Shown here: piece after piece, positions 7,336 to 16,264 of the stretch
How positions within the stretch are numbered: the first letter of the stretch is position 1
Layout of the letters: every line of letters begins with the position of its first letter
Assembly: GCA_028281025.1 (NCBI GenBank)
Contig: JANQKR010000031.1
Coordinates: forward strand, 1-64,000
Reading direction: 5' to 3'
DNA: 64,000 nt
Origin: Croceivirga sp.
Lineage (GTDB): Bacteria; Bacteroidota; Bacteroidia; Flavobacteriales; Flavobacteriaceae
Made by a program: the position numbers and the translations under genes
Notes under the pieces: model-generated
The model's database searches: none
The model's input: only the letters and a program-made list of their open reading frames with translations
What the model was told of the DNA's origin: nothing

Positions 7336-8076
7336 TTATTTATATTTTCTTTTGGCAACCAAATATTCCTTTCCATTTATGGTTTTGAATTTTTTTGTCC
7401 AAAGTCCCAAGTCATTGTAGATATATCTAAAAGATTCCAATTCATATTTATGAGGTCCACCTACCATTAAAATTGGAAATTCCTGTTTTGGTTCAAATTC
7501 TCGACGAATTTCCACCACGTTATTTCGGCCATCGTATTTGAAGTAGGTGGTAGCCTTTTCGTTAGCGGTGTCCCCGTAAAAATATGAGCTGAATACAATG
7601 GATTTGATAATGTTTCCATTTTCGTCATATTCGAAGGTTTCTTTGTATGGCCAAATATTGTTTTCATCAATTCTTTCAATCACCTGGGGCTTTCCATGTA
7701 TATTGAAATCAGCGTATTTTTCGGTCATTCCGTAGTCAAAAACCCTGCTAATCAATAAATTGCCATTGTATTTCAGTTTAATCCGTGAAACATTGTTCAC
7801 CTTACCATCATTGATGTTGTATGTTTCTGTCTCTCGCTTTAAGTTTTCAAATTCATCGTATTTATATTCCGTCCGACTGCGCAATTCGTTTTTCCAATAC
7901 TTTTCTTGAATTGAAACGAGTCCGTCCGAAAGATGATATTTTGTTTTCCATTTTCCCATTTCTATGTTTTTCTCAACATAGAAATCGTAGTTTTTCAGTA
8001 ATTCAGATTCTTTCTTTTGTGCTATTGTGAAACATGAGGTGCTAAAAGTGAATATGAAAAATAGTAAGGTTTTCAT
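7336..8076 (-). CDS. hypothetical secreted protein with YD-like repeats
   Basis: A 246-residue exported protein. Residues 1-20 form a Sec signal peptide (MKTLLFFIFTF...TIAQ). The mature part has several short beta-hairpin units of the YDENGN / YNGN / YDEFEN type, resembling the MORN or YD/RHS style repeats common in uncharacterised Bacteroidota secreted proteins. The ATG at 8076 is used rather than an in-frame TTG twelve bases upstream. Repeat copy 3 (8082-8108) abuts the start, so promoter and translation start would lie inside the repeat. Function unknown. Confidence 0.72.
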   Translation of the reverse strand: MKTLLFFIFTFSTSCFTIAQKKESELLKNYDFYVEKNIEMGKWKTKYHLSDGLVSIQEKYWKNELRSRTEYKYDEFENLKRETETYNINDGKVNNVSRIKLKYNGNLLISRVFDYGMTEKYADFNIHGKPQVIERIDENNIWPYKETFEYDENGNIIKSIVFSSYFYGDTANEKATTYFKYDGRNNVVEIRREFEPKQEFPILMVGGPHKYELESFRYIYNDLGLWTKKFKTINGKEYLVAKRKYK

Positions 8077-8081
8077 AATGA

Positions 8082-8108
8082 TGTACAATGGTTTCGGTTA
8101 TGATTTCG
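8082..8108 (-). repeat. 27-base intergenic repeat, copy 3
   Basis: Matches 4935-4961 at 24 of 27 bases. It ends six bases before a leftward ATG. An imperfect stem (TCGAAA...AAAATC with GATTTT...TCGA) follows at about 8106-8136, comparable to the hairpin next to copy 1. Confidence 0.65.
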
Positions 8109-8153
8109 AAATTTAAAATCCTTTGAGATTTTTCGAGCTAACAAATGAAACCG

Positions 8154-8212
8154 ATTAAAGGTGGAAATTTTAAGATTGAGGTAGAGAGCAAACGGAATTA
8201 CGGCCCTCTTTG
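8154..8212 (-). repeat. 57-base intergenic repeat, copy B
   Basis: Aligns with 7272-7328. It lies directly after the stop of the transglutaminase-like gene, just as copy A lies after the stop of 7336-8076. The AGAGCAAAC motif in it also appears at 6227-6235. Confidence 0.65.
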
Positions 8213-8227
8213 GGTATGCCCTTTTTA

Positions 8228-9457
8228 TTAATAGGGAACCCATGGTCTTAAAGGTTTCCATTTTTTTAAATACCTTTTTGCGTAATCAGTGTTCTTTACT
8301 ATAGAAGGTTCAACTTCCAATATTTTGTACTCCAATTCAATTACAAAGTCAATCAGTCCTTGTCTATGCTCTTCCGTCAGCCTCAAGTTTTCTGTGCCTT
8401 TTCCTGAATATTCGAGTCCATTTAGAAGTTCTTTTGATTTTTTCAATTGTCTTTTTCCACTGAAGAAATGAAGGTTTGCTTTTTCTATGGTATTTTTAAT
8501 TTGTTCGTCTTCAACTTTCGGATTTCGAAAATGTTTGTTCATGTAGCCTATAAATGTATTATCGAAACTAATACCCAAGTTTATTTCATCCTTGGCGTTA
8601 TTGACCATTTTATTTATGTTGATATAGCTTGAAACCCACCTGATGTATTTAAGGTTTTCGATTTCTTGTTCACTTTCTTCAACGTATTCCCGAATCAAGT
8701 GATGGGTTATGCCAGATTTCTTAATGCGTTCAATCCTCTTCCTAATCCGAGTTATGGTGTCCAGTCCAATTATCATTGAAATCGAGTCTTTATAGTCAAA
8801 ATTCCCGGCAATACTGAGCTTTGAGAAGTCTTTGTTCTTAAAATCCACATTGTTTATAGGATTGTCAAGAAACTGCCAGACAGGGTCAAATGGAACATGG
8901 GTTTTTATTAAATCCTTTGGGGGGATCAAGAAGTAATCATCGGAAAATTCATGTACGTAGCTACCTTTATGGTTTAAATACCCTGCCGCAAGAGTGTTAT
9001 CAATAAACAGGTATTGGTTATTGATTTTAACAGCATTCCAAGCATGATTTAATTCCGAAATTTCATTGGCGTCCATTTGACGTGTATAACCCGATATGAC
9101 AAAGGATTTGATTCCTATGGTTTTACACATATGATGAAATAGCTGGGCGTAGTGTGCGCAAATTCCTTTGCGTGTATTTATGGTTTCTCCTACCATTTCG
9201 TCATAGGAACTGTAATGAAAATCACCATTTATTTGGCTTACATCGTATTGAACATTGTGGGTGATCCATATGTATAGAGCTCTTGCTTTTTCATCCTCAT
9301 TCTTCAATTTTGAAGTCAAAAATCCGGCAATTTTTTCTGAAGTTTTTAATGAATCAGGTACACTTTTTGATTCCTCGTCGATTTTTTCATATTTAGGATT
9401 TCCCAAAATGTCGGAATGGGAAAAAAGGAGAAGTAGGATGTAAAGGAGTTTGGTCAT
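8228..9457 (-). CDS. secreted transglutaminase-like domain protein
   Basis: A 409-residue exported protein: signal peptide 1-19, then a transglutaminase-like/protease fold. The catalytic triad of that superfamily is visible: Cys100 in RKGICAHYAQLF, His138 in LNHAWNAV and Asp153 in FIDNTLAAG. The C-terminal ~200 residues are charged and helical and unassigned. Bacterial members are mostly peptidases or protein cross-linkers, so the reaction is not predictable. Both flanks lack co-directional partners within 130 bases except the repeat-linked gene downstream, so it behaves as a separate unit. Confidence 0.85.
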   Translation of the reverse strand: MTKLLYILLLLFSHSDILGNPKYEKIDEESKSVPDSLKTSEKIAGFLTSKLKNEDEKARALYIWITHNVQYDVSQINGDFHYSSYDEMVGETINTRKGICAHYAQLFHHMCKTIGIKSFVISGYTRQMDANEISELNHAWNAVKINNQYLFIDNTLAAGYLNHKGSYVHEFSDDYFLIPPKDLIKTHVPFDPVWQFLDNPINNVDFKNKDFSKLSIAGNFDYKDSISMIIGLDTITRIRKRIERIKKSGITHHLIREYVEESEQEIENLKYIRWVSSYININKMVNNAKDEINLGISFDNTFIGYMNKHFRNPKVEDEQIKNTIEKANLHFFSGKRQLKKSKELLNGLEYSGKGTENLRLTEEHRQGLIDFVIELEYKILEVEPSIVKNTDYAKRYLKKWKPLRPWVPY

Positions 9458-10034
9458 TAACTTTATTTCGAACTGTTGCCTAACATAGGAATAAGGACCA
9501 GGATTTATATTTCTATTGTGTGTGGAACTAAGATAATGGATTTTTAACCCTTTTAAATGCAGTTTTTGGCTTATAGCGTAGTGTTGAATATTATTTCGGA
9601 GTCATCATTGCCTAAATGGCTAATTGGTTATAGTAATCGACATCGTATGGACAAATGAGGACAATCTTCCGCGCTGGGAGAACCAACCTGGAAGAGATGG
9701 CAGCAAAAAAAATTCTACAAAAGAATTGACAAAAACCTTCTCCATACCTAACCCGAACAAGTCCTATTCAATTTAATGATACACTGCCCCAAGACTCCGC
9801 TAGGGTGTAACACAGAAAGGCCAATGGCACGGGAACCAAGAGTCTGGAATCAGCAGTAATTTTAAAGCAAGTCTTTCTCTTGGGGCAACGGTCTTGATTC
9901 CCATACATGGATGGCGCTGCCGATGCGATTAATTGCGTATTTCCACGCGTTCCATCAGGTAAACTCTTATCGGGAAAAACTCAATGGCCATTATTTATTG
10001 ATAGTTTAAGGTAACAATCTAAAACATCGATCAA
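9458..10034. other. 577-base gap with no intact gene
   Basis: No convincing gene. A 48-codon open stretch without ATG runs rightward from about 9630 to 9775 (DIVWTNEDNLPRWENQ is part of it) and may be a decayed coding remnant. TGCCCCAAGA (9785-9794) and TCTTGGGGCA (9878-9887) are inverted copies. The gap precedes a short AraC-type gene and may be what remains of its missing N-terminal region. Confidence 0.4.
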
Positions 10035-10514
10035 ATGAAACGGCTTTTCAAGAAAATTATCGGATATCACGAAATCAATGAACAATCAAAAACTTTAATG
10101 CAGACCGGTCATCAAAAGTATAAGAAATCAGGATTGACCCGGGACCAAGCGTTTAAAATCAAAGACAGGATTGAAGATGCCCTGGTGAAGGATAAGTTGT
10201 ACAGAAACAATGAACTGGGTTTGGGAGAACTCTCTGAATATATCCAACAAGATCGTTATAAGGTATCCGAAGTTATAAATACTTATTACTGCAAGAATTT
10301 TTATGCGCTTCTGAACAGTTGTAGGATAAAGGAAGCGAAATTCCTTTTAATGACCAACCCCATGCTTAGTGTAAAAGCGATAATGTATGAAGTGGGATTC
10401 AACAGCAAGAACAGTTTTTACCTTGCTTTTAAAAAAGATACGGGTTTAAGCCCTAACGAATTTAGACATACATCGTTGTATAGCTATTCCTCTCAGCAAA
10501 TGGTGCCTTCTTAA
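10035..10514 (+). CDS. short AraC-type DNA-binding protein, probably N-terminally truncated
   Basis: A 159-residue protein holding little more than an AraC/XylS DNA-binding domain (about 50-145), with the second helix-turn-helix VGFNSKNSFYLAFKKDTGLSPNEFR clearly recognisable in parts. Residues 1-45 read like the linker that follows a membrane or sensor domain in longer flavobacterial homologues. No sensor domain is present. It lies 436 bases upstream of a susC/susD pair on the same strand, but two strong hairpins separate them. It might be a functional short regulator, or the end of a decayed gene. Confidence 0.75.
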   Translation: MKRLFKKIIGYHEINEQSKTLMQTGHQKYKKSGLTRDQAFKIKDRIEDALVKDKLYRNNELGLGELSEYIQQDRYKVSEVINTYYCKNFYALLNSCRIKEAKFLLMTNPMLSVKAIMYEVGFNSKNSFYLAFKKDTGLSPNEFRHTSLYSYSSQQMVPS

Positions 10515-10574
10515 ATTCGTAAATTCCTTATTTTTTCAGCAACTAAATTTTAGTTATCAATACTTATGGATTAT

Positions 10575-10608
10575 GGTCCTTCTGCCCTTAATGGCGAAGG
10601 ACCTTTTT
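10575..10608 (+). terminator. terminator of the AraC-type gene
   Basis: GGTCCTTC (10575-10582) pairs with GAAGGACC (10596-10603) and is followed by TTTTT, 60 bases past the stop. Confidence 0.8.
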
Positions 10609-10684
10609 GGTACACTCTTGTATGATTCATGCATTTCTTAATATTTTCTAAATCGATGCGTTCAATTTAAGATGTATTTATGTT

Positions 10685-10720
10685 AAAAAGCGTACTTGCC
10701 CATGGGCAAGTACGCTTTTT
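10685..10720. terminator. 36-base perfect palindrome, bidirectional terminator-like
   Basis: Both 18-base arms match exactly around CCATGG, and the ends are AAAAA and TTTTT. It could end transcription from either side. It lies 77 bases after the first terminator and 230 bases before susC, where it isolates the susC promoter. No further feature is evident in 10721-10950 beyond the presumed susC leader. Confidence 0.6.
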
Positions 10721-10950
10721 GAAGTTCTTGCCGTTGTAAAAGTACTCGCTCCTTTCTGCTTATAGATTGCTTTGTTATGCAATTGTAAAGGTAGGGTGGT
10801 GAGAGACCTTACTTCTAAAAAACAAAGATTCCATTTAAGTTTTGTTTACTTCCTAGAAGTATTATTTGAATTAGCTATTACATACTCTTTGCCACCCGCC
10901 TTTCTCAGTTGCACTAACTCATTTTAATCACTAACAAAACTTTAACTCGT

Positions 10951-13900
10951 ATGAATGTAAAGAAATTGTTTGGGGCTTTTGTTGTTTTGCTTTGCACAAC
11001 GGCATTTTTACAGGCCCAGGAAAAAACGGTCACTGGTAACGTGGTGGACCAAGCCGGTTTTCCGTTACCGGGGGTAAACATTATTATTGAGGGCACTACC
11101 ATTGGTACCCAAACCGATTTTGATGGAAATTATGCAATTAATGTTGCAGAGGGACAGGCCCTCCTTTTTACCTATATAGGACAAAAAACGGAGCGAAGGG
11201 TAGTTGGGGCTGCCAATACCATAAATGTTCAAATGGAAGAGGATGCCCAGGCCCTGGATGAGGTGATTGTAACGGCTTATGGTACTACTACAAAAGAAGC
11301 CTTTACGGGTTCTGCCAGCGTTGTGGGTGCTGAAGACTTGGCCATAAGGAATGTTACGTCCCCTATAGCGGCCATAGAAGGTCGGGCGACAGGTGTTCAG
11401 TTTACATCCACAAATGGACAACCTGGTTCAACACCAAGTATCGTAATACGGGGTGTGGGAACACTGAACGGTGATACCGATCCCCTGTTCATAGTGGATG
11501 GTATTCAATTCGAAGGTAATTTGAACACCATCAACCAGGAAGACATTGAATCCTTTACCATATTGAAAGATGCCGCTTCTACAGCCCTGTACGGTTCCAG
11601 AGCGGCAAACGGAGTGGTGATGATCACCACAAAAAGTGGTAATAGGGAAGGGGTACAGGTAAATGCCTCCATGCAATATGGTCTGGTAACCAGAGCGGTA
11701 CCCCCTTTTGATCGGATTGGTCCCCAACAGTATTATGAAATCATGTGGGAAGCTTTAAAGAATTCCTCGGCAGGTGGCGGTGATCCCGCATTTGCCTCCG
11801 CGAACATATATAACCAGTTGGGGTACAACCCGTTTAACGTACCCAATGACCAGATTGTGGGAACAGACGGCCGAATAAACCCAAACGCCCAGGTAATCTA
11901 CCAGAGTCTGGATTGGTTTGATGTACTGGAGCAAACCGGGGTTAGGCAGAACTACAATGTCAATATCTCCGCCGGAGGAGAGAACCATAAAGTATTTTTC
12001 TCCGCATCTTATCTGGATGAAGAAGGATTTGCGGTTACATCGAGTTTCGACAGGTTAACGACTCGATTAAATGCCGAATTTGATGTTAATGACCGTATTA
12101 CCATGGGAGGTAGTGCCAACATCACCATTACAGAGGCTGTGGGCCCCAGTTCTGCGGGATTGAACAGCATAGTAAACCCTTTTGGCTTTGCTAACAACGT
12201 GGGTGCGGTTTATCCTGTTTATGTGAACGATTTACAAGGTAACCTTGTAAGGGACGAGTTTGGGGACCTTGTATTTGATAATGGTGAGGGTTTTGCTGAG
12301 TTCAATATTGGTTCAAGGCCCATTAACCAAGGTCGTCATGCACTTCAAGAACTTCTTTTGAACGATGAACGCGATAGGGACAACACCTATGGGTTCCGGT
12401 TTTTTGCGGATATCGAAATCCTCGATGGCCTTAACCTTAGGGTGAATTATGGTAGGGATATCAATGAAGAAATTGAGAAGGAGTATGAAAATGCGATTAT
12501 CGGGGATGCCCAGCCCGATGGACGCTATGGTGAGGAAAGGGGCAGAAGAACGGTAGAGAACTTCAACCAAATCCTGACCTATGTCAAGAGCTTTGGTGAC
12601 CACAACATAGACATCACGGCCGGACATGAGAGTTTTGAGCGGATTTTTTCACAGAATGAAGGTTTGGCCACTGTTCAGGCTTCCAATGGAATCTTTGAAT
12701 TTGCCAACTTCTCAAATATTGTGGATTTGGACGGATTGACCACCGAAAAAGGCCTGGAGGGATACTTTTTGAGGACCAACTATAACTATGACAATAGGTA
12801 CTACCTAAGTGCCTCGGTCAGAAGGGATGGTTCATCGGTCTTTGACCGGGATACAAGATGGGGTACTTTCTACTCCGTGGGTGCTTCCTGGAGAATAGAC
12901 CAGGAAAAGTTTATGGAAAATGTATCTTGGGTCAATCAATTAAAACTAAGGGGTTCTTATGGTGAAGTTGGAAATGATGCTTTGGGTAGCATTAATACGG
13001 CTGGGGAATTTATAGATGATTTTTTTATATCCCAACCTAGATTCACCATAACATCCAATGCCGCTGTCCCAGCTGCCATATTTACGGATTTAGGTAATCC
13101 GGATTTAGTATGGGAAACGCTTGAGAACTATGATGTTGCATTGGAGTTTGCACTGTTTGATAACTTCCTGGAAGGATCGGTGGAATACTATAAGCGGAAC
13201 TCTTCCGATCTACTTATTAATCTGCCCATAGCGCCAAGTAATGGAATCAACGAATTTCCTACAAACGCGGGCGACATGTTCAATTCCGGTTGGGAAATAG
13301 GGTTGACCACACATCTGGTTGATACGGGTGACTTTAGATGGGACCTTACCTTACAGGGTTCCACATTTAAAAACGAAATTACCAGTATACCAACTCCTTT
13401 CATCGAAGATGAAGCACGATGGGCAGAGGGACGGTCCCGATTTGATTTCTTCTTGTGGAGAACTGCCGGTGTGGATCCGGATAACGGAGACCAGTTGTTC
13501 CTAATGTACGAACTTGATGAAAATGGGGAGAGCGTTCCCGTGTTGGATGGCAACGGAGAGCAAATGACCACCAACGACTGGCAAGAAACGGAAAGGGCCT
13601 ACACAGGAGATACTTCCGTACCGGACCTTTTGGGCTCGGTTGCCAACAGCCTTACCTACAAAGGCTTTTCATTGGATGTCTTGATCACCTATGGTATTGG
13701 GGGAAAAGTCCTGGATAGGGGATATTTTGATATTATGCACAGTGGAGCTTATGGAAGCGCACTTCACCCGGACATTATGAACGCTTGGCGACAGCCAGGG
13801 GACATTACCAATGTACCTAGAATGGAAAATGGAAATCCTAACCTGGTAAGGGAATTGTCCGACAGATTTTTAACGGATGCTTCATTTTGGTCCTTGAGAA

Positions 13901-14106
13901 ATGTTAACCTTGGGTATACTTTCAACAATAAAATTTCAGAACAATTAGGACTCAATAGCTTGAGGGTTACGCTAACAGGGGAAAATTTGTATCTTAAGAG
14001 TAAAAGAACCGGATTGGATCCCCAGTTTGAATTTGCAGGTGCACCTCAGGGCAATGACTTTAGCCCGGCAAGAATTATTTCCTTAGGTCTAAACGTATCA
14101 TTCTAA
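10951..14106 (+). CDS. susC: SusC/RagA-family TonB-dependent transporter
   Basis: A 1051-residue outer-membrane transporter that takes up glycan (or sometimes peptide) fragments with its SusD partner. Visible in order: signal peptide 1-22, carboxypeptidase-regulatory-like domain about 26-100 (VTGNVVDQAGFPLPGVNIII), the SusC signature and TonB region (LDEVIVTAYG), plug domain about 115-230 (DPLFIVDGIQ, ILKDAASTALYGSRAANGVV), then the beta-barrel ending in ...LGLNVSF with the C-terminal aromatic residue. SusD starts 25 bases downstream. No enzyme genes sit beside the pair, so the substrate cannot be guessed. Confidence 0.95.
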   Translation: MNVKKLFGAFVVLLCTTAFLQAQEKTVTGNVVDQAGFPLPGVNIIIEGTTIGTQTDFDGNYAINVAEGQALLFTYIGQKTERRVVGAANTINVQMEEDAQALDEVIVTAYGTTTKEAFTGSASVVGAEDLAIRNVTSPIAAIEGRATGVQFTSTNGQPGSTPSIVIRGVGTLNGDTDPLFIVDGIQFEGNLNTINQEDIESFTILKDAASTALYGSRAANGVVMITTKSGNREGVQVNASMQYGLVTRAVPPFDRIGPQQYYEIMWEALKNSSAGGGDPAFASANIYNQLGYNPFNVPNDQIVGTDGRINPNAQVIYQSLDWFDVLEQTGVRQNYNVNISAGGENHKVFFSASYLDEEGFAVTSSFDRLTTRLNAEFDVNDRITMGGSANITITEAVGPSSAGLNSIVNPFGFANNVGAVYPVYVNDLQGNLVRDEFGDLVFDNGEGFAEFNIGSRPINQGRHALQELLLNDERDRDNTYGFRFFADIEILDGLNLRVNYGRDINEEIEKEYENAIIGDAQPDGRYGEERGRRTVENFNQILTYVKSFGDHNIDITAGHESFERIFSQNEGLATVQASNGIFEFANFSNIVDLDGLTTEKGLEGYFLRTNYNYDNRYYLSASVRRDGSSVFDRDTRWGTFYSVGASWRIDQEKFMENVSWVNQLKLRGSYGEVGNDALGSINTAGEFIDDFFISQPRFTITSNAAVPAAIFTDLGNPDLVWETLENYDVALEFALFDNFLEGSVEYYKRNSSDLLINLPIAPSNGINEFPTNAGDMFNSGWEIGLTTHLVDTGDFRWDLTLQGSTFKNEITSIPTPFIEDEARWAEGRSRFDFFLWRTAGVDPDNGDQLFLMYELDENGESVPVLDGNGEQMTTNDWQETERAYTGDTSVPDLLGSVANSLTYKGFSLDVLITYGIGGKVLDRGYFDIMHSGAYGSALHPDIMNAWRQPGDITNVPRMENGNPNLVRELSDRFLTDASFWSLRNVNLGYTFNNKISEQLGLNSLRVTLTGENLYLKSKRTGLDPQFEFAGAPQGNDFSPARIISLGLNVSF

Positions 14107-14131
14107 TTCATAAATAAAAACTATAATCGTT

Positions 14132-15778
14132 ATGTCAAGCAAAATAAAATTCTTGTTATTCGCAATCCTTGCGATTACCATGACATCTTGTGATGAGGAT
14201 TTTCTGGAAAGAACACCCACAGATGCCATATCTGCTTCTGAAGCACTTGCCAACGAAAACAATATGCAGCTTATTATTAACGGATTGCACCGTAGCCTGT
14301 ACTCCCAATCCCAAACCATTTTCAGTGGGGGTAGTACACAGCGGGCGGGTAACCATTATTGGGTACCCTTGGGCGATCTCTTGAGTGGTGGTATCATCCA
14401 TTCGGCAAATGCGAACAATTTGGGATGGCGAACTGAAATGCAATGGAATTCCCACACCCTCCCCACCTCTTTGACAAGCAGGATTTTATGGCACCATCGC
14501 TATAATACCATATTGGGGGCCAATGTACTTATCAATAGAATTACGGAAGGGACCGCAGACGGGAGTTTGTTAGAAACCTCGACACTGAGTGGAATTTTGG
14601 GCCAGGCCTATACCTACAGGGCCTATGCTTACCTTTCATTGGTACAGCACTATGCCAGGGGCTATTTGATAGGGAACCCTTCCACAGATCCCGGTGTACC
14701 CTTGTTGTTTTCTTCTGAATTGCCGTTTACCAGTGAACCAAGATCTACGGTACAGGAAATCTATAATCAAATTGAGGCTGATTTGAATTCAGCAATCAGT
14801 ACGTTTGCAAATAATGGATTAACAGGAGGAAGAGGAGGATCACAATTGACTATAGATGTTGCCTATGGTCTTTTGGCCCGGATGCACTTATCCAAAGGTG
14901 AGTGGCAAGCCGCTGCGGATGCCGCGGTGCTGGCACGCGAAGGTTATCCCTTGATGAGTGAAGCTGACTGGAAGTCCGGGTTCAATTCTATTGGGCTCCC
15001 CGAGGTCATTTGGGGGAGTAGGGTGATTGCTCCGGAGACCACATTTTTCCGTTCCTATTTTTACCTAATGAGCAATACCTTCAATGGCAGTCAAGTTAGG
15101 AACAACCCTAAAATTGCCGATCGCAGAATAGTCGATGCCATTCCCGATACGGATTATAGAAAGGATGTATTTATCATTAATGCGCCCAATACCAATACTT
15201 CGGCGGCCAATAACCAGGGAGGTTTTGGCAACGATCCCAACTTTACGGATGAGGATGAGTTCAATGCCGCGGTAGATTCACTGAATGCGGTATATGGCAT
15301 TACTACAGCATTTAACCTACACCCTTATATGCACTTTAAGATGAAGAATGCAAACCCCGGCTCTATCGATCCCGATGATATCATTTATATGCGTTCCTCG
15401 GAAATGTATCTGATTGAGGCAGAAGCAATGGCCATGATGGGGAATATCCCCGGTGCACAGGCAGCGTTACGACCTTTGGGAGAGGAACGTGATAGCGCAT
15501 ATGACGTTACCGTCTTCAACACACAAGAGTCCCTGATGGACCATATTAAGTTCCAACGACGTGTAGAACTATGGGGTGAAGGTTTTGGATATACCGATCA
15601 CATACGATGGGATGAAGGAATTGACCATGAAGCAGATGGTGGTTCGGGAGCTTCAGCAGTACTCTATCAGGAGGCTTATCAAGTGGAAAGGCCCTCTGTG
15701 AACGATGATTGGATTTTTAAAATTCCGCAACAGGAAATTGATGCCAATCCAAATTTAACACCAGCGGATCAGAACTAA
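14132..15778 (+). CDS. susD: SusD/RagB-family surface glycan-binding lipoprotein
   Basis: A 548-residue lipoprotein that caps the SusC barrel and binds substrate at the cell surface. Lipobox MTSC with Cys20 is followed by DEDFLERTP, a common SusD start. The tetratricopeptide-like helical framework is recognisable through AYTYRAYAYLSLVQHYARGYL (about 151-171 in part) and YLIEAEAMAMMGN. It is translated from the same transcript as susC (25-base gap) and followed by a strong terminator, so this is a two-gene operon. Partner and family are secure; ligand unknown. Confidence 0.94.
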   Translation: MSSKIKFLLFAILAITMTSCDEDFLERTPTDAISASEALANENNMQLIINGLHRSLYSQSQTIFSGGSTQRAGNHYWVPLGDLLSGGIIHSANANNLGWRTEMQWNSHTLPTSLTSRILWHHRYNTILGANVLINRITEGTADGSLLETSTLSGILGQAYTYRAYAYLSLVQHYARGYLIGNPSTDPGVPLLFSSELPFTSEPRSTVQEIYNQIEADLNSAISTFANNGLTGGRGGSQLTIDVAYGLLARMHLSKGEWQAAADAAVLAREGYPLMSEADWKSGFNSIGLPEVIWGSRVIAPETTFFRSYFYLMSNTFNGSQVRNNPKIADRRIVDAIPDTDYRKDVFIINAPNTNTSAANNQGGFGNDPNFTDEDEFNAAVDSLNAVYGITTAFNLHPYMHFKMKNANPGSIDPDDIIYMRSSEMYLIEAEAMAMMGNIPGAQAALRPLGEERDSAYDVTVFNTQESLMDHIKFQRRVELWGEGFGYTDHIRWDEGIDHEADGGSGASAVLYQEAYQVERPSVNDDWIFKIPQQEIDANPNLTPADQN

Positions 15779-15807
15779 CGGTGTAGCATTAGTGTACCAT
15801 ATTTCTT

Positions 15808-15833
15808 AAAACCCTCCAATCGGAGGGTTTTTT
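15808..15833 (+). terminator. terminator of the first susCD operon
   Basis: CCCTCC and GGAGGG form the stem around AATC, extended by A-T pairs, followed by TTTTTT. Confidence 0.9.
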
Positions 15834-16071
15834 GATTGGATTGACTTCATAAAAGGATAAGAAAACCTTGTCATTCCGAATGGCTTGTACATGGAATAAA
15901 CTAAGGTGGCAAGCCTCTTTTCATTCCTTGCCGACCTATAGGCCGCTGTCTACATGGCAAGCGAAGGTATTCCAAATGATTGGATGAATCCTTCTGAGTG
16001 CTGTTTAACGTTAGTTCGACGTAACAATTTATTTTTAGTTTTGATTTTCAACAGCTTGTATAGGTTTGTCG

Positions 16072-16091
16072 GGTCGAGCGCAGTCGAGACC
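16072..16091. repeat. REP-like intergenic element
   Basis: GGTCGAGCGCAGTCGAGACC contains two GTCGAG units in a near-palindrome. I recall this type of sequence as frequent between genes in flavobacterial chromosomes. The whole gap 15834-16237 has no convincing gene; short open frames on both strands overlap these repeats. Confidence 0.5.
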
Positions 16092-16126
16092 TCATCAAAG
16101 TACGCTATTTTTAGGCTTCTCGGCTG

Positions 16127-16152
16127 CCTGTCCGAAATGTCATTCAGACAGG
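16127..16152. repeat. inverted repeat in intergenic spacer
   Basis: CCTGTC and GACAGG are inverted copies 14 bases apart, close to the REP-like element and probably part of the same repetitive spacer. Confidence 0.4.
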
Positions 16153-16243
16153 TAGGAAGTGACAGCACATATATCTATTGATATCTATACTTCCCATATC
16201 GAGATGTTAAGATAATATGCAGTCCATGCACCTTTTTGAAAAG

Positions 16244-16264
16244 AAAACCCTGTTTCAGGGTTTT
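16244..16264 (-). terminator. terminator overlapping the stop of the VCBS/UnbV gene
   Basis: AAAACCCTG and CAGGGTTTT form the stem; read leftward it continues with TTTTC. The stop codon (16255-16257) lies in the stem region. Confidence 0.75.

Noticed and set aside
2108-9457. A true integron with integrase
   Set aside because: No tyrosine recombinase gene is in the window and attC boxes are not proven; kept only as a hypothesis.
15950-16181. Short open frames on both strands in the 15.8-16.2 kb gap
   Set aside because: They overlap REP-like repeats and have no signal or domain.
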